Source: a virus
DNA length: 57,002 nucleotides
Virus record (IMG/VR): IMGVR_UViG_3300018080_000211
Coordinates: 1-57,002 of that record
Reading direction: 5' to 3' (one strand)
The position numbers and the translations under genes were made by a program. The notes below the pieces were generated by a model. It ran no database searches and was not told the DNA's origin. It worked only from the letters and a program-made list of their open reading frames with translations. Shown here in pieces: positions 43,082 through 51,372 of the stretch; positions within the stretch are counted from its first letter, which is position 1; every line of letters begins with the position of its first letter.

Positions 43082-44523
43082 TTGCTATACACCTCTGCAA
43101 GTCTTTCATAATCTCTTCTCAATCTCTCTTCTTTGTAGTCGTACACTATGCCCTTGTCATCATATCCGACCGCTCTCACTCCACCGCACCAATCCATCGC
43201 CCATGGGCTGTACTTCAGCTTGTTCCATATGACATAGCTGTTCATAAAGATTTCACGGTTGAGGCTTTCAGCCTTCCTCTCAAGAATGTCTGCCCAACCG
43301 ACTCTTCCACCGCTCTTGACTATTTCACGAGCGAGGGACAGAGTGTTGAAGGTATTAAATCCTGCATCCTTGAAGTAATCCCCTACACCGCAACAAATGT
43401 CATCGCTGTTGTATGGGATTGTGTGGAAGTTGAAAGTGCTATGACCTATGCCAGCATCCTGCAATTTGAACCCAAGCTTCTCGAGGAAGAGTGAGCCAAC
43501 CAATTGCCATTCTGAAGTAGCACGAAACATCTGGTCATAATCGAAGCCTTGAATGTAGAAATTTTCACGGATGCCCGCATTGTGAGCATAGTAGTGGTAT
43601 GTGTCTGATGTCACATGTGGCGCTCCTGCCTCGAGGCAGGCATCCACATACTGCGGCAAGTGCTCTTCAGTGATGTTGATATAGGCCATTGATGGTTCAA
43701 TTCTCGGGATAGCTCTGATGCCGACTTCGTTGAGCTGCTTCACTAATTTGAAGCGCTCGGTCGAGGATGGTGCAGCCATCTCAATCTTCCTCGCAATCTT
43801 ATCATCCACATGAGTTATCGTCACATGGACAGCGATGTTCTTGCCCATCTCGCAAATCTGCTTGAACCACTCTCCCTCTCCGAGCAAAACCGACTTGGTG
43901 TTTATCATCATCGGATAGTCGTGGTCATGGATTGTTTTGAGTGCTGTTAAAGCCACCTTCTTTTGCTTCTCGACTGGGATAAAATCTTCAGTCCTAATAC
44001 CCAGCCTGATTGGTATCCTTCGCTCTATGGCCTTCTTCAACTCACCCTTACAATTGCCTGCCAGTATCTTCTCCAGCTCGTTGGTCACATATTCCTTCGA
44101 GGAAGCTCTGACCTTGGCAAGCTCCCAGTTGTCATAGAATGCCGCATACAAGCTCTGTTCAAAGAGCTTTGCGAAGCAATAGATGCACTGGAAGCAAAGG
44201 CCACCACTGTACACATCCATGTTCAGTGGCATTGGGCACTCACTCGCTCGGCAGCTGACTTCAAGCATTGAACCGTAATCGCTTGGAAGCTCTCGCTTCT
44301 GTTCCTTCCATTCCTCTTCGAGAAGGTCGAAGGTTGCCTGAAGCTCTGCTCTCTTGTGTCGCTCGATTGACCTCAAGTCAGGCTTATCTTTGGCGTGCAT
44401 TGTCGGGAATAGTGGTTGTTTTGCTGGCATGATTTTGTTGATGTCGATTGACTCGATTTGTTCTTTGACTATGTCCCTTGTTTTGTCACCGACAAACCCT
44501 TTCACCCTGCTTTCAATTGTCAT
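43078..44523 (-). CDS. SPL/SplB-like radical SAM protein, CX2CX2C variant
   Basis: 481 residues from ATG 44523 (GAGGTG upstream). Paralog of the neighbouring gene at 44534: both have Y-x-G...C..C, AxYDNW, VRxxxxxxY, RLGIRTEDFIPVEKQ, KIEMAAPSSTERFKLVKQLNEVGI (family usual: iE...P...~Rl..i..l...Gi). This is the spore-photoproduct-lyase / COG1533 DNA-repair family. Unlike the canonical CX3CX2C, the iron-sulfur motif here is CFQCIYC (Cys 110, 113, 116), one residue shorter. A second set of Cys (CRASEC, CCGVGDY) could compensate. Works on a DNA or thymine-derived substrate if the family function holds. Confidence 0.75.
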   Translation of the reverse strand: MTIESRVKGFVGDKTRDIVKEQIESIDINKIMPAKQPLFPTMHAKDKPDLRSIERHKRAELQATFDLLEEEWKEQKRELPSDYGSMLEVSCRASECPMPLNMDVYSGGLCFQCIYCFAKLFEQSLYAAFYDNWELAKVRASSKEYVTNELEKILAGNCKGELKKAIERRIPIRLGIRTEDFIPVEKQKKVALTALKTIHDHDYPMMINTKSVLLGEGEWFKQICEMGKNIAVHVTITHVDDKIARKIEMAAPSSTERFKLVKQLNEVGIRAIPRIEPSMAYINITEEHLPQYVDACLEAGAPHVTSDTYHYYAHNAGIRENFYIQGFDYDQMFRATSEWQLVGSLFLEKLGFKLQDAGIGHSTFNFHTIPYNSDDICCGVGDYFKDAGFNTFNTLSLAREIVKSGGRVGWADILERKAESLNREIFMNSYVIWNKLKYSPWAMDWCGGVRAVGYDDKGIVYDYKEERLRRDYERLAEVYSK

Positions 44524-44533
44524 TTGTTTCACC

Positions 44534-45781
44534 TCATAGATGTGCCAACAAGTCTGGCTTCGACTTCCTGCGCTTCCAGATTACCATCCCATCGCTATCC
44601 TCACCAGCTGCGTCAATATAAAAGTTGTCATATAAATCTCGCATGCCGTACATTTTTTCATCCACCTCATTCCACAATCGCTTCATGAGTTGATAATCCT
44701 TTTTGTTGTACAGAACTGGCGAAGCTTCCACCATGTCCTTCCAGCGCACTTCACCCTTCTCTTTGAGAACAGCGCAAGCGTGTCGGAATGTGAACTTGTT
44801 GAAGCCATCTGGCCATATCAGGTCGATGCCGCAACAACTCTCACACGCACTGTCGTATGGCATATTGACCCAATCAGCGCTCGAGGTCGGAATGCCATAT
44901 GACTTGAACAACTTCATTATCCTTTGTGCGTTGGGCTTCCATGGTTCATCCGCATTGGCCTTCCACATTCGCTCGAAGTCAAACCCTGCCTTCTCGAATT
45001 TGACTTTGGCCATTGGCCTTCTGGAGCTGTGATAATTGTAGAATGTAATGTGTTGGCAACCGCTCTCAACCGCTTCCTCTGCATATGCCCGCAGCTCCTC
45101 TTCACTGTCATTGATTGTTGGCATTACTGGTTCATGTTTTACAGCAGCCCATATACCACTGTCATTCAAGGTCTTGATGGCCTTCCATCTGGCCTTCGGT
45201 GTAGGTGCTTTTGGCTCGAGCTTCCTGATTTTTTCAGGTGTCCCTGCTATGATGGATATGACTGGAGCTGCTTTCATCTCCGAGATTACATCAAAGTATG
45301 GCGATTTTGCTGGAAGGTCTGATTTGACGAGTAGTAGAACGGGGTGGTCATAATCCTTGAATAGATTAAGGATTTTCAGTGTTATCTCCTGCTCTCGCTC
45401 GATTGGTAGCATGAATGGTTCAGAGCGCACGCCAAGACCGAAGGCAATGCCCATCCGCAGACCGAGTGCTATTTTGTTCTTGGTCTGCTTCTCGGAATAG
45501 GCAAGTGCGAGCATCTTCTCATACTGCTTCAAATCAGCTGGGCGCACCGTGTTGGGAGTCCAGTTGTCATAGTAGGCAGGGAAGATAGTGCTTTCAAGCT
45601 CTCGACAGAAACAGAAGGTGCAGTGGATACTACACCCATGATAACTGTCGCCACCGAGCGCTTGGGGGCACACATGCTGGTCGCCACGAATGAACATGGG
45701 CTGCTTGAACTTCTCGGGAAGCTCTCGCTTGTTGCCATCGGTCTGGCGCTGGAAGTAAAAGTCAAACTCTTTGTCAGGCAT
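44534..45781 (-). CDS. SPL/SplB-like radical SAM protein, canonical cluster motif
   Basis: 415 residues. Canonical CSIHCTFC (Cys 50, 54, 57) for the 4Fe-4S cluster, then FCRELEST and AYYDNW. LGVRSEPFMLPIE, SIIAGTPEKIRKLEPKAPTPKARW and GIWAAVKHEPVMP match the SPL-family barrel. The ATG shares one base with the stop of the clamp gene (TAATG). SPL enzymes split thymine dimers by abstracting hydrogen; relatives in phages have been proposed to modify bases. Two such genes in tandem in a virus operon are striking. Confidence 0.8.
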   Translation of the reverse strand: MPDKEFDFYFQRQTDGNKRELPEKFKQPMFIRGDQHVCPQALGGDSYHGCSIHCTFCFCRELESTIFPAYYDNWTPNTVRPADLKQYEKMLALAYSEKQTKNKIALGLRMGIAFGLGVRSEPFMLPIEREQEITLKILNLFKDYDHPVLLLVKSDLPAKSPYFDVISEMKAAPVISIIAGTPEKIRKLEPKAPTPKARWKAIKTLNDSGIWAAVKHEPVMPTINDSEEELRAYAEEAVESGCQHITFYNYHSSRRPMAKVKFEKAGFDFERMWKANADEPWKPNAQRIMKLFKSYGIPTSSADWVNMPYDSACESCCGIDLIWPDGFNKFTFRHACAVLKEKGEVRWKDMVEASPVLYNKKDYQLMKRLWNEVDEKMYGMRDLYDNFYIDAAGEDSDGMVIWKRRKSKPDLLAHL

Positions 45782-46701
45782 TAGTCCTCACCAAGCTCAA
45801 GGTCATCGTCATCGTCATCCTCTTCGCTCTCTTCCTCGACCTCTTCAGCTTCCTCGCTTCCTTCCTCGCTTTCTGACTCGTCATCATCCTCTTCTTCAGC
45901 TTCCTCTTCTTCACGCTCACGCTCTGCTTGCACCTCATCGTATTGAGCAACGAGATAACCAACTGTCAGGTTGTCCCCTTCCTTCAGTATCCAGATGGGA
46001 TGCTCTATGTCTTGACCGTACAAGGATATGCTTCCAGAAAGCACCGACATCACTTCAGCGAAGTTGCTGCCAAGGATTATCTCAAATCCCTTCTTGACCT
46101 TTGCATCGAGCGGTCGAGCTATTCCTGTTGCATGCGCTTCCATCGAGCCAATCAGTGCAAGGCTTCCCTTTTTGTTGAAGGTCAACCTGACAACCTTGAT
46201 TTCCTTCTGGCCATACACAAGCGTTGTCGGTGATAGGATTGCGTTGATTTCACTGGCCTTGATTTTGACCTCGCTCCATTCCATCTCGCCAAGCACTGGC
46301 AGGTTGTCCTTGACCTTCAACTGTGAGGCATCTTCAATCCTCGCAGCGTCAGCATCGCTGGGGGTGAGTTGAGCTTCATACTTATCACCCTTCAAGTGCA
46401 CGGTCGTGCCTCTGTGTTGGATGGTAATCTCCTCATCATCACCAAAGAGCTTATTGACCCAATCGACAAGCTCTGCGTCAATGACATATTGACCGCTCTT
46501 GCCCGTGAGCTTCAGCTTCTCCGCTTTGCCCCAAGTGAATGCTGTATGGTCGCTGGTAATCCATGACCAAGCAATCGACTTCTTTTTTATGTTCACTTCA
46601 GCTATCAGCGGTGAGAACAGTGCTGAACCACCGCTCTCTCTGGCAGTCATCTTGCTGATAAGACCTGCCACCGCTCCTGCTTTGCCTTTCAATTCAAACA
46701 T
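45781..46701 (-). CDS. PCNA-like sliding clamp with acidic ELGED tail
   Basis: 306 residues; the first 250 form the clamp, the rest a Glu/Asp tail ending DDLELGED. Clamp-like features: two similar halves, SLALIGSMEAHATG (middle), FEIILGSNFAEVMSVL and NLTVGYLVAQYDEV near the end of the second half. The tail is the same type as in the Sak4-like and SSB-like genes. A GAGGTG site precedes ATG 46701. The fold call rests on pattern, length and its clamp-loader partners. Confidence 0.6.
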   Translation of the reverse strand: MFELKGKAGAVAGLISKMTARESGGSALFSPLIAEVNIKKKSIAWSWITSDHTAFTWGKAEKLKLTGKSGQYVIDAELVDWVNKLFGDDEEITIQHRGTTVHLKGDKYEAQLTPSDADAARIEDASQLKVKDNLPVLGEMEWSEVKIKASEINAILSPTTLVYGQKEIKVVRLTFNKKGSLALIGSMEAHATGIARPLDAKVKKGFEIILGSNFAEVMSVLSGSISLYGQDIEHPIWILKEGDNLTVGYLVAQYDEVQAEREREEEEAEEEDDDESESEEGSEEAEEVEEESEEDDDDDDLELGED

Positions 46702-46713
46702 TTTTTCACCTCA

Positions 46714-47730
46714 TTACAAATCTCCAAGTTCAATCTCTTCTTCATCGTCATCGCTGTCTTGCTGCTTCTCTGGTGCTCCCTTTGGCTTCTCTGCGCTCTT
46801 CGACTTCTTGCCCTTGTACTTCTGCAACCAACTGAAGCTCGGCATCTTAACGCCACGCTTCTTGGTGTCCTTCTTGAGCATCTCACCATACTTCTCGAGG
46901 AAGGCTGTGAAGCTCTTCTCGGGAAGCACGAGCTTTGTGAAGTTGTGCGTCAAGCTCCGAAGCTTCCTGCTGTCTGCGAACCATTTGCCTTTGTCATAGT
47001 ACAGGCGCAGGATAAAGTCCACTCTCGCATCATTGCCCTTCTGACCAGCTGCCACGACCTTCTCGACTTCCATATCACCCTCTTGAAATTTGCGAGTCGT
47101 TGGGTGAGCTGTCCATAGTAGATTGTACTCACCTCGAGCTGCTTTGTTTGCAAGCTCATTGTGTAGTGGGTTGATGTTTCGATAGTCCAGCATTTGGTCG
47201 AGCGCTGGAAGAGTCTTTTTGCCTCGTGCATAAGCTTCCTCTTGGCGCTCCATCAGGAGCTGAACATATGGTATGCGATAGGTTGCTTCAACATAATCTC
47301 GCTGACAGAAATACCAGACACTGCCCATGTTCTCTATGACCAGCCAGCCATCCATTCCTGTTTCAGCTTTATGCTCAATCAGGCGCTGGTCAAAGATTTT
47401 GAAAGCATCATAGACCTGCCAGATGTCATCGCACTTCGCATACTGTATGCACTCCTGATACTCGAGAGGAATGATTTGAGAGAAGAGGAGAGGTGCAACA
47501 CCTTCCTTGTCGCAGTCAATGAAGCAGAGCAGGATTTTATCGAGAGGTATGCCCATCACCTCGTGCATGTGAGTGATTAGTTGTAGGATGAAGTTTGATT
47601 TGCCTGACCCAGCCATTCCTTCGAGCTGGATGCGAAGCACATTGAAATCCTTCCCTTTATCCGCTCCTGACACGATGTTCACGCATGACTTCCCTGCCAT
47701 GCTCTTCTTCAATGAATCAGCGATTGACAT
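46714..47730 (-). CDS. Sak4/RecA-like P-loop ATPase (recombinase) with ELGD tail
   Basis: 338 residues. EGMAGSGKSNFILQL is Walker A; DGWLVIENMG Walker B; the rest fits AAA_24/Sak4-type phage single-strand-annealing ATPases (AAGQKGNDARVDFILRLYYDKGKW block). The C-terminus is basic, then acidic, ending EEEIELGDL. It would help pair homologous strands, probably with the SSB-like protein encoded just upstream. Start after GAGAGGTGAGGAAC. Confidence 0.7.
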   Translation of the reverse strand: MSIADSLKKSMAGKSCVNIVSGADKGKDFNVLRIQLEGMAGSGKSNFILQLITHMHEVMGIPLDKILLCFIDCDKEGVAPLLFSQIIPLEYQECIQYAKCDDIWQVYDAFKIFDQRLIEHKAETGMDGWLVIENMGSVWYFCQRDYVEATYRIPYVQLLMERQEEAYARGKKTLPALDQMLDYRNINPLHNELANKAARGEYNLLWTAHPTTRKFQEGDMEVEKVVAAGQKGNDARVDFILRLYYDKGKWFADSRKLRSLTHNFTKLVLPEKSFTAFLEKYGEMLKKDTKKRGVKMPSFSWLQKYKGKKSKSAEKPKGAPEKQQDSDDDEEEIELGDL

Positions 47731-47743
47731 TGTTCCTCACCTC

Positions 47744-48907
47744 TCAATCTTCTCCAAGGTCAATCATTCCACCGTCATCATCGTCATCGTCATCTTCCTT
47801 CTTGGGCTTCTTGGTGGGCTTCTTTTTGTCCTTCTTTTTGGGCTTGGGCTTCTCTTCCTCTTCCTCTTCCTCTGCCTCAAGCTCCTCATCATCGTCATCG
47901 ACCTCTTCGCTGTCCTGCTCTTCCTCTTCCTCATCTCCAGACAGGTCAACCTCGCTCTCATCGTCAAGTGGCTCATCTTCCTCTTCGTCATCCACCTCTT
48001 CGACCTGTTCCCTTGGGATTGGAATTATTGGAACAATGACATTCGCTGTCATCCCAACTCTGCCCTCATCATCCTTGTCTATCTGACCCAAGAAGAGCAG
48101 TGAGCTTCCTTCAGCATAGAGCACCTGCGATTTGTCCACCATGATGGACAGGCCACCGTGCTTCTTGATGTCCTCAATATCGAGGGAGTCGTCAATGCAG
48201 ACAAACCTGCCATATGTGTATCCGCTCTGGGATGTCATGACGGCAGCATATGTCACATCTCCTCGAATGAGTCGCATATCGCTCCTGACCTTCTTGTTGC
48301 ATACATTGAACTCTGCGTCAGCAATCGGCACGACCTTGAAAAGCTCCTGCAAGACCTCATCTGGATTTGCATCCATCTGCTCCTCGCTCTCCTTGAAGTG
48401 AGTCAGACCTTCGATTGCTCCAAGCTCAAAGATGCCTTTCACGAGGTCGAGAGTGCATTGCGCTTTGTAGGTCATTCCACGCTCGACTTCCTCGACAAGC
48501 TTGGTGTTGTCATCGAACATCACGAGTGAAAAATATTTCAGCTCTTGCTCGGAGTCGGTCGCATCCTCATCGATGCATACACCCAGCCCATAGATGTCAG
48601 CCCTGTCGTATGGCTCTTTGCTCTTGTCCTTCGGTGTTATCCTTCTCGGTTTGGTGAAGTCCAAAACCAATAGCTCCATCTCACGACCTCTCCTGACGAG
48701 TGGGGTGGTGTGTGTTGCTTTCAATATTCTCAAGGCATGCTCGACCTTCGCATCATCCTCGAAGGATTTCAATACAGGCTTTTTTATAATTGTCTTCAAT
48801 TCCTTCGTGAGTTCATCCATTACTTCTTTTGTCTTCCTGCCTGATGCTTCGGCAAGTGCCTTTGCCCAGTTTTTAAGCTCTGCGGCTTGCTTCTTTTTTA
48901 TTTTCAT
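47744..48907 (-). CDS. SSB/RPA-like protein with very long acidic tail
   Basis: 387 residues. Residues 70-300 contain at least two beta-rich segments that fit OB folds (MELLVLDFTKPRRIT, DIYGLGVCIDEDA, TYKAQCTLDL; then VVPIADAEFNV, GRFVCIDDSLD, LLFLGQIDKDD). From about 305 the protein is Asp/Glu-rich with a Lys/Pro stretch, ending GGMIDLGED. The plan (OB folds, then flexible acidic tail with a short end motif) is that of single-stranded-DNA-binding proteins. Sequence-level homology to a family not certain. Second gene of the long replication operon. Confidence 0.5.
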   Translation of the reverse strand: MKIKKKQAAELKNWAKALAEASGRKTKEVMDELTKELKTIIKKPVLKSFEDDAKVEHALRILKATHTTPLVRRGREMELLVLDFTKPRRITPKDKSKEPYDRADIYGLGVCIDEDATDSEQELKYFSLVMFDDNTKLVEEVERGMTYKAQCTLDLVKGIFELGAIEGLTHFKESEEQMDANPDEVLQELFKVVPIADAEFNVCNKKVRSDMRLIRGDVTYAAVMTSQSGYTYGRFVCIDDSLDIEDIKKHGGLSIMVDKSQVLYAEGSSLLFLGQIDKDDEGRVGMTANVIVPIIPIPREQVEEVDDEEEDEPLDDESEVDLSGDEEEEEQDSEEVDDDDEELEAEEEEEEEKPKPKKKDKKKPTKKPKKEDDDDDDDGGMIDLGED

Positions 48908-49140
48908 TCTTTCACATCTCCTGTCTTTTTGAGAGTGTCCATTTCAGCCTTGGGGAATTCAAATATCAAAAAGGTCGTGTCGTGTGTTTCAGCTTTTGAT
49001 ACTCGCTTTGGCTCGGGATAGTGCACTGGGCTTCCAAATATGTCCCTGAAAGCCTGTGGCACTTTCAAGTATCCGAGCTTGCGCTGAATGACATTCTCGA
49101 TGCTCAATTGTTCTCTATCAGTTATTGGTGTCATTAACAT
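48904..49140 (-). CDS. Hypothetical protein at the head of the replication operon (78 aa)
   Basis: ATG 49140 preferred; GTG 49152 is an alternative that overlaps AGGAG. The leader CAGGAGTGTTCGAGAAG is almost identical to that of the gene at 52919. No domain recognised (proline- and charged-rich). Confidence 0.45.
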   Translation of the reverse strand: MLMTPITDREQLSIENVIQRKLGYLKVPQAFRDIFGSPVHYPEPKRVSKAETHDTTFLIFEFPKAEMDTLKKTGDVKE

Positions 49141-49179
49141 CTTCTCGAACACTCCTGCCTTGCGGCAATTCTCCGATAA

Positions 49180-49207
49180 GGTTGTTTAAGTTTTTAAAGC
49201 TTTCTGG
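49180..49207 (-). promoter_or_regulatory. Replication-operon promoter with CCAGAAAG element
   Basis: Minus strand: CCAGAAAG (49207-49200) then CTTTAAAAACTTAAAC. Nearly the same sequence precedes the small-gene operon at 53294-53268. Confidence 0.65.
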
Positions 49208-49210
49208 GGT

Positions 49211-50644
49211 TCAATCAGCCTTCTTCAACCACTTGGGAAGCTTCTTGAGTTTAATCATCGGTGCTGTGCCCTGATATGACCGCTCAAATAATCCTTCATC
49301 TTCCATCTTCCTGACTCGCTGGGATGCAGTTTTTTTGCTGACATTCCAATAATCTGAATGCGATAGCGTGCGGATGAAATCAGCTCTCTTAATTGTATCA
49401 CCATCCTTCCGCTTCAGCTTCTTGATAGTGCTCTTGTAGAGTCGCACTGCCTCGCTCACCTGCATCTTCCAAACTCGCTGGTGGTCTTTGGGTGGCGCAA
49501 TCCCTTCCTCGAGAAGTCCAATCAGCTGCTTCCAGACTGGCATCACATAATTCTTGGCATAGCCTACATCTTCAAGCTTGAGCGTGTCATCGAGTCGGAG
49601 AAGCATATGATGCCAAGCCAATCGCCATATGTGTTCAATCCATCGCTGGCTGAACTCTTCGAGCTTCCTGCGAGGATATTCAGCGATGCCCTCGAATTGT
49701 ACAAAGAATTCATCGACCAATCGAACAAGGATTTTGAGCGCTTCAGGTTGAACCTTGACCACGATTTTATCCTTGCCCATCCAATACTCGTTGACATACT
49801 TCAACCGCTTGGCGAGGTCTGACATGCCTTGCTTCTTGTCCACCTTGCTTTCCAGCAGGCCTGTAAGCTCCTTGGCCACCTCAATCCTATCTTCTGTTGT
49901 GAACTCGTTGTACAGGATTACCATGCGCTGAAGAAATCCTCGCTTGACGATGGTGTCATAAAAACTGTCAGGTGGATAGGACATCAGCATGAGTGAGCAA
50001 TCGGGATTAAATTCAATCCACTCTCCATGCGCAAGCTTCTTGGTGAGCTTGTTGTCCTCTGTGTCCATCGTATTGAGGGCAATCTGATAGTACAGCATAG
50101 CATTTTTCTTGTACTCATTCTGAATTCCACTGAACAGAATATCTGCCTCATTCATTGCGATGATGTTCGCAATCGGTCTGTCTGGGTCATCCTCGTCAAA
50201 GGTTGGGTCAAGTACACCTCTCTCAATCCTGCTCACGACCTCGATGCCCTTCTTTTCAGGATTGTATTCTTTGACCTCATCGCTTGTACCAATGAGAGCA
50301 GCGTCAGTTATCTCGGTGATGACACAATAGTTGAGCCCAAGCGCTCGAGCAACTTGTGCCATGAAATTGAATCCACGACCGCCACCGCTCCCTGATGGCT
50401 TGAAGAAGCAACCTGAAATCCGCAGGTCGAGGTCATTTGCTCCGACATGAATGCGAAGCTTCTTGACCGCAGGGAGCTGACCAATGATACAATGTAGCGT
50501 CAGCTCTGCGAAGTTGGGCTGTCGTTTGACTCGCTCCTCGAATAATGATACATACAATTTTATTAAATTCTGTCCAAAAAATTCCTTGCGTTGTTTCGGT
50601 GTAGGTGGATTGCTCCACTTGGGCATATGCTCTTGCCACTTCAA
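49211..50644 (-). CDS. Helicase-like AAA+ protein (DUF3987-like) with altered P-loop
   Basis: 477 residues. FFKPSGSGGGRGFNFMAQVA has the P-loop layout, but the usual GKS/GKT Lys is replaced (GGGRG). NIIAMNEADILF is Walker B-like and GFLQRMVILYNEF fits the Arg-finger block of DUF3987/MCM-like replicative helicases. The last 90 residues are a winged helix. If ATPase-active it would be the replicative helicase; the missing Lys makes this uncertain. TTG start with GAGAGGAGCG upstream; last gene of a two-gene operon. Confidence 0.5.
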   Translation of the reverse strand: MKWQEHMPKWSNPPTPKQRKEFFGQNLIKLYVSLFEERVKRQPNFAELTLHCIIGQLPAVKKLRIHVGANDLDLRISGCFFKPSGSGGGRGFNFMAQVARALGLNYCVITEITDAALIGTSDEVKEYNPEKKGIEVVSRIERGVLDPTFDEDDPDRPIANIIAMNEADILFSGIQNEYKKNAMLYYQIALNTMDTEDNKLTKKLAHGEWIEFNPDCSLMLMSYPPDSFYDTIVKRGFLQRMVILYNEFTTEDRIEVAKELTGLLESKVDKKQGMSDLAKRLKYVNEYWMGKDKIVVKVQPEALKILVRLVDEFFVQFEGIAEYPRRKLEEFSQRWIEHIWRLAWHHMLLRLDDTLKLEDVGYAKNYVMPVWKQLIGLLEEGIAPPKDHQRVWKMQVSEAVRLYKSTIKKLKRKDGDTIKRADFIRTLSHSDYWNVSKKTASQRVRKMEDEGLFERSYQGTAPMIKLKKLPKWLKKAD

Positions 50645-50659
50645 GCGCTCACGCTCCTC

Positions 50660-50908
50660 TCAAAAGAATGCCTCATCCACTTGTCTGGGCTTCCGCTTTG
50701 GCTTGTTATCTTCATCGTCATCTGCGACCACTCCTGCTTCCTCGAGCTTCTTTGCCTCGAAGTATTGCCACTTGGCAACCTTTGTCCTGAAAAAGCACGA
50801 CTCGACATCACCGCATCGCTTGGGCTTCCCTTCTTCATCCTTCCAATAATCGCACTCGGTCGAGGAGCTGACCTTGATGCCGTGCTTCCAGCACTCTATT
50901 ATCGCCAT
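50660..50908 (-). CDS. Small Cys-containing protein upstream of the helicase-like gene
   Basis: 82 residues. Four Cys (positions about 6, 19, 32 and 38 in an N-terminal half with CWKHGIKV, ECDYW, RCGDVESCFF) suggest one zinc. A basic, acidic and basic alternation follows. Own promoter of the CCAGAAAG class. Confidence 0.5.
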   Translation of the reverse strand: MAIIECWKHGIKVSSSTECDYWKDEEGKPKRCGDVESCFFRTKVAKWQYFEAKKLEEAGVVADDDEDNKPKRKPRQVDEAFF

Positions 50909-50944
50909 GGCTATCCTGCGAGAGAGGGAGATACTTTCAAGGGT

Positions 50945-50960
50945 GTATATTCCTTTCTGG
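50945..50960 (-). promoter_or_regulatory. Minus-strand promoter with CCAGAAAG and TATA
   Basis: CCAGAAAG (50960-50953) directly followed by GAATATAC on the minus strand. Confidence 0.6.
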
Positions 50961-50999
50961 CGCTCCCAATCGTGCTAAATATGGCCAGTTTAACCACTT

Positions 51000-51371
51000 T
51001 TACGGTGGAGTCTTTGGCGCTGGAGCTTTCGGTTGTACAGGCTTCTGCTTCTTGGCAGCTGCCTCTTCCTGCTTCCTTATCTCCTCGACCTCTGCCAAAT
51101 CCTCTGGCGTGATGGCAAAGGTCTTGGAGATGAAGAAGCTCAACCTATCGATAAGGCTGCGCTGCTCTGCCATGATTTGTTTGTTCATCCTGTTCTGGCG
51201 CTCCAGCTCCATTATCCTCTTCCATGCACAAACCTCGCATCGACAAGTGTCTGGGTGCGGTGCTGTCGTGAATTGTTTGCAACCGCACTTCGTGCATCGA
51301 CCATTCCTGCGGTGCTTCTTGTTTGGATGCCCGCAAATGCATAGCTCCTCTTTTTTGTTGACTGTTTCCAT
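51000..51371 (-). CDS. Zinc-finger protein with helical and Pro-rich tail
   Basis: 123 residues. Several Cys/His residues (ELCICGHPNKKHRR, CTKCGC, CRCEVCAW) form probably two zinc sites. A helix (ERQNRMNKQIMAEQRSL) and an Ala/Pro/Lys tail follow. Overlapping TGATATG coupling with the nuclease gene. Function unknown; likely nucleic-acid-binding. Confidence 0.55.
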   Translation of the reverse strand: METVNKKEELCICGHPNKKHRRNGRCTKCGCKQFTTAPHPDTCRCEVCAWKRIMELERQNRMNKQIMAEQRSLIDRLSFFISKTFAITPEDLAEVEEIRKQEEAAAKKQKPVQPKAPAPKTPP

Positions 51372-51372
51372 A

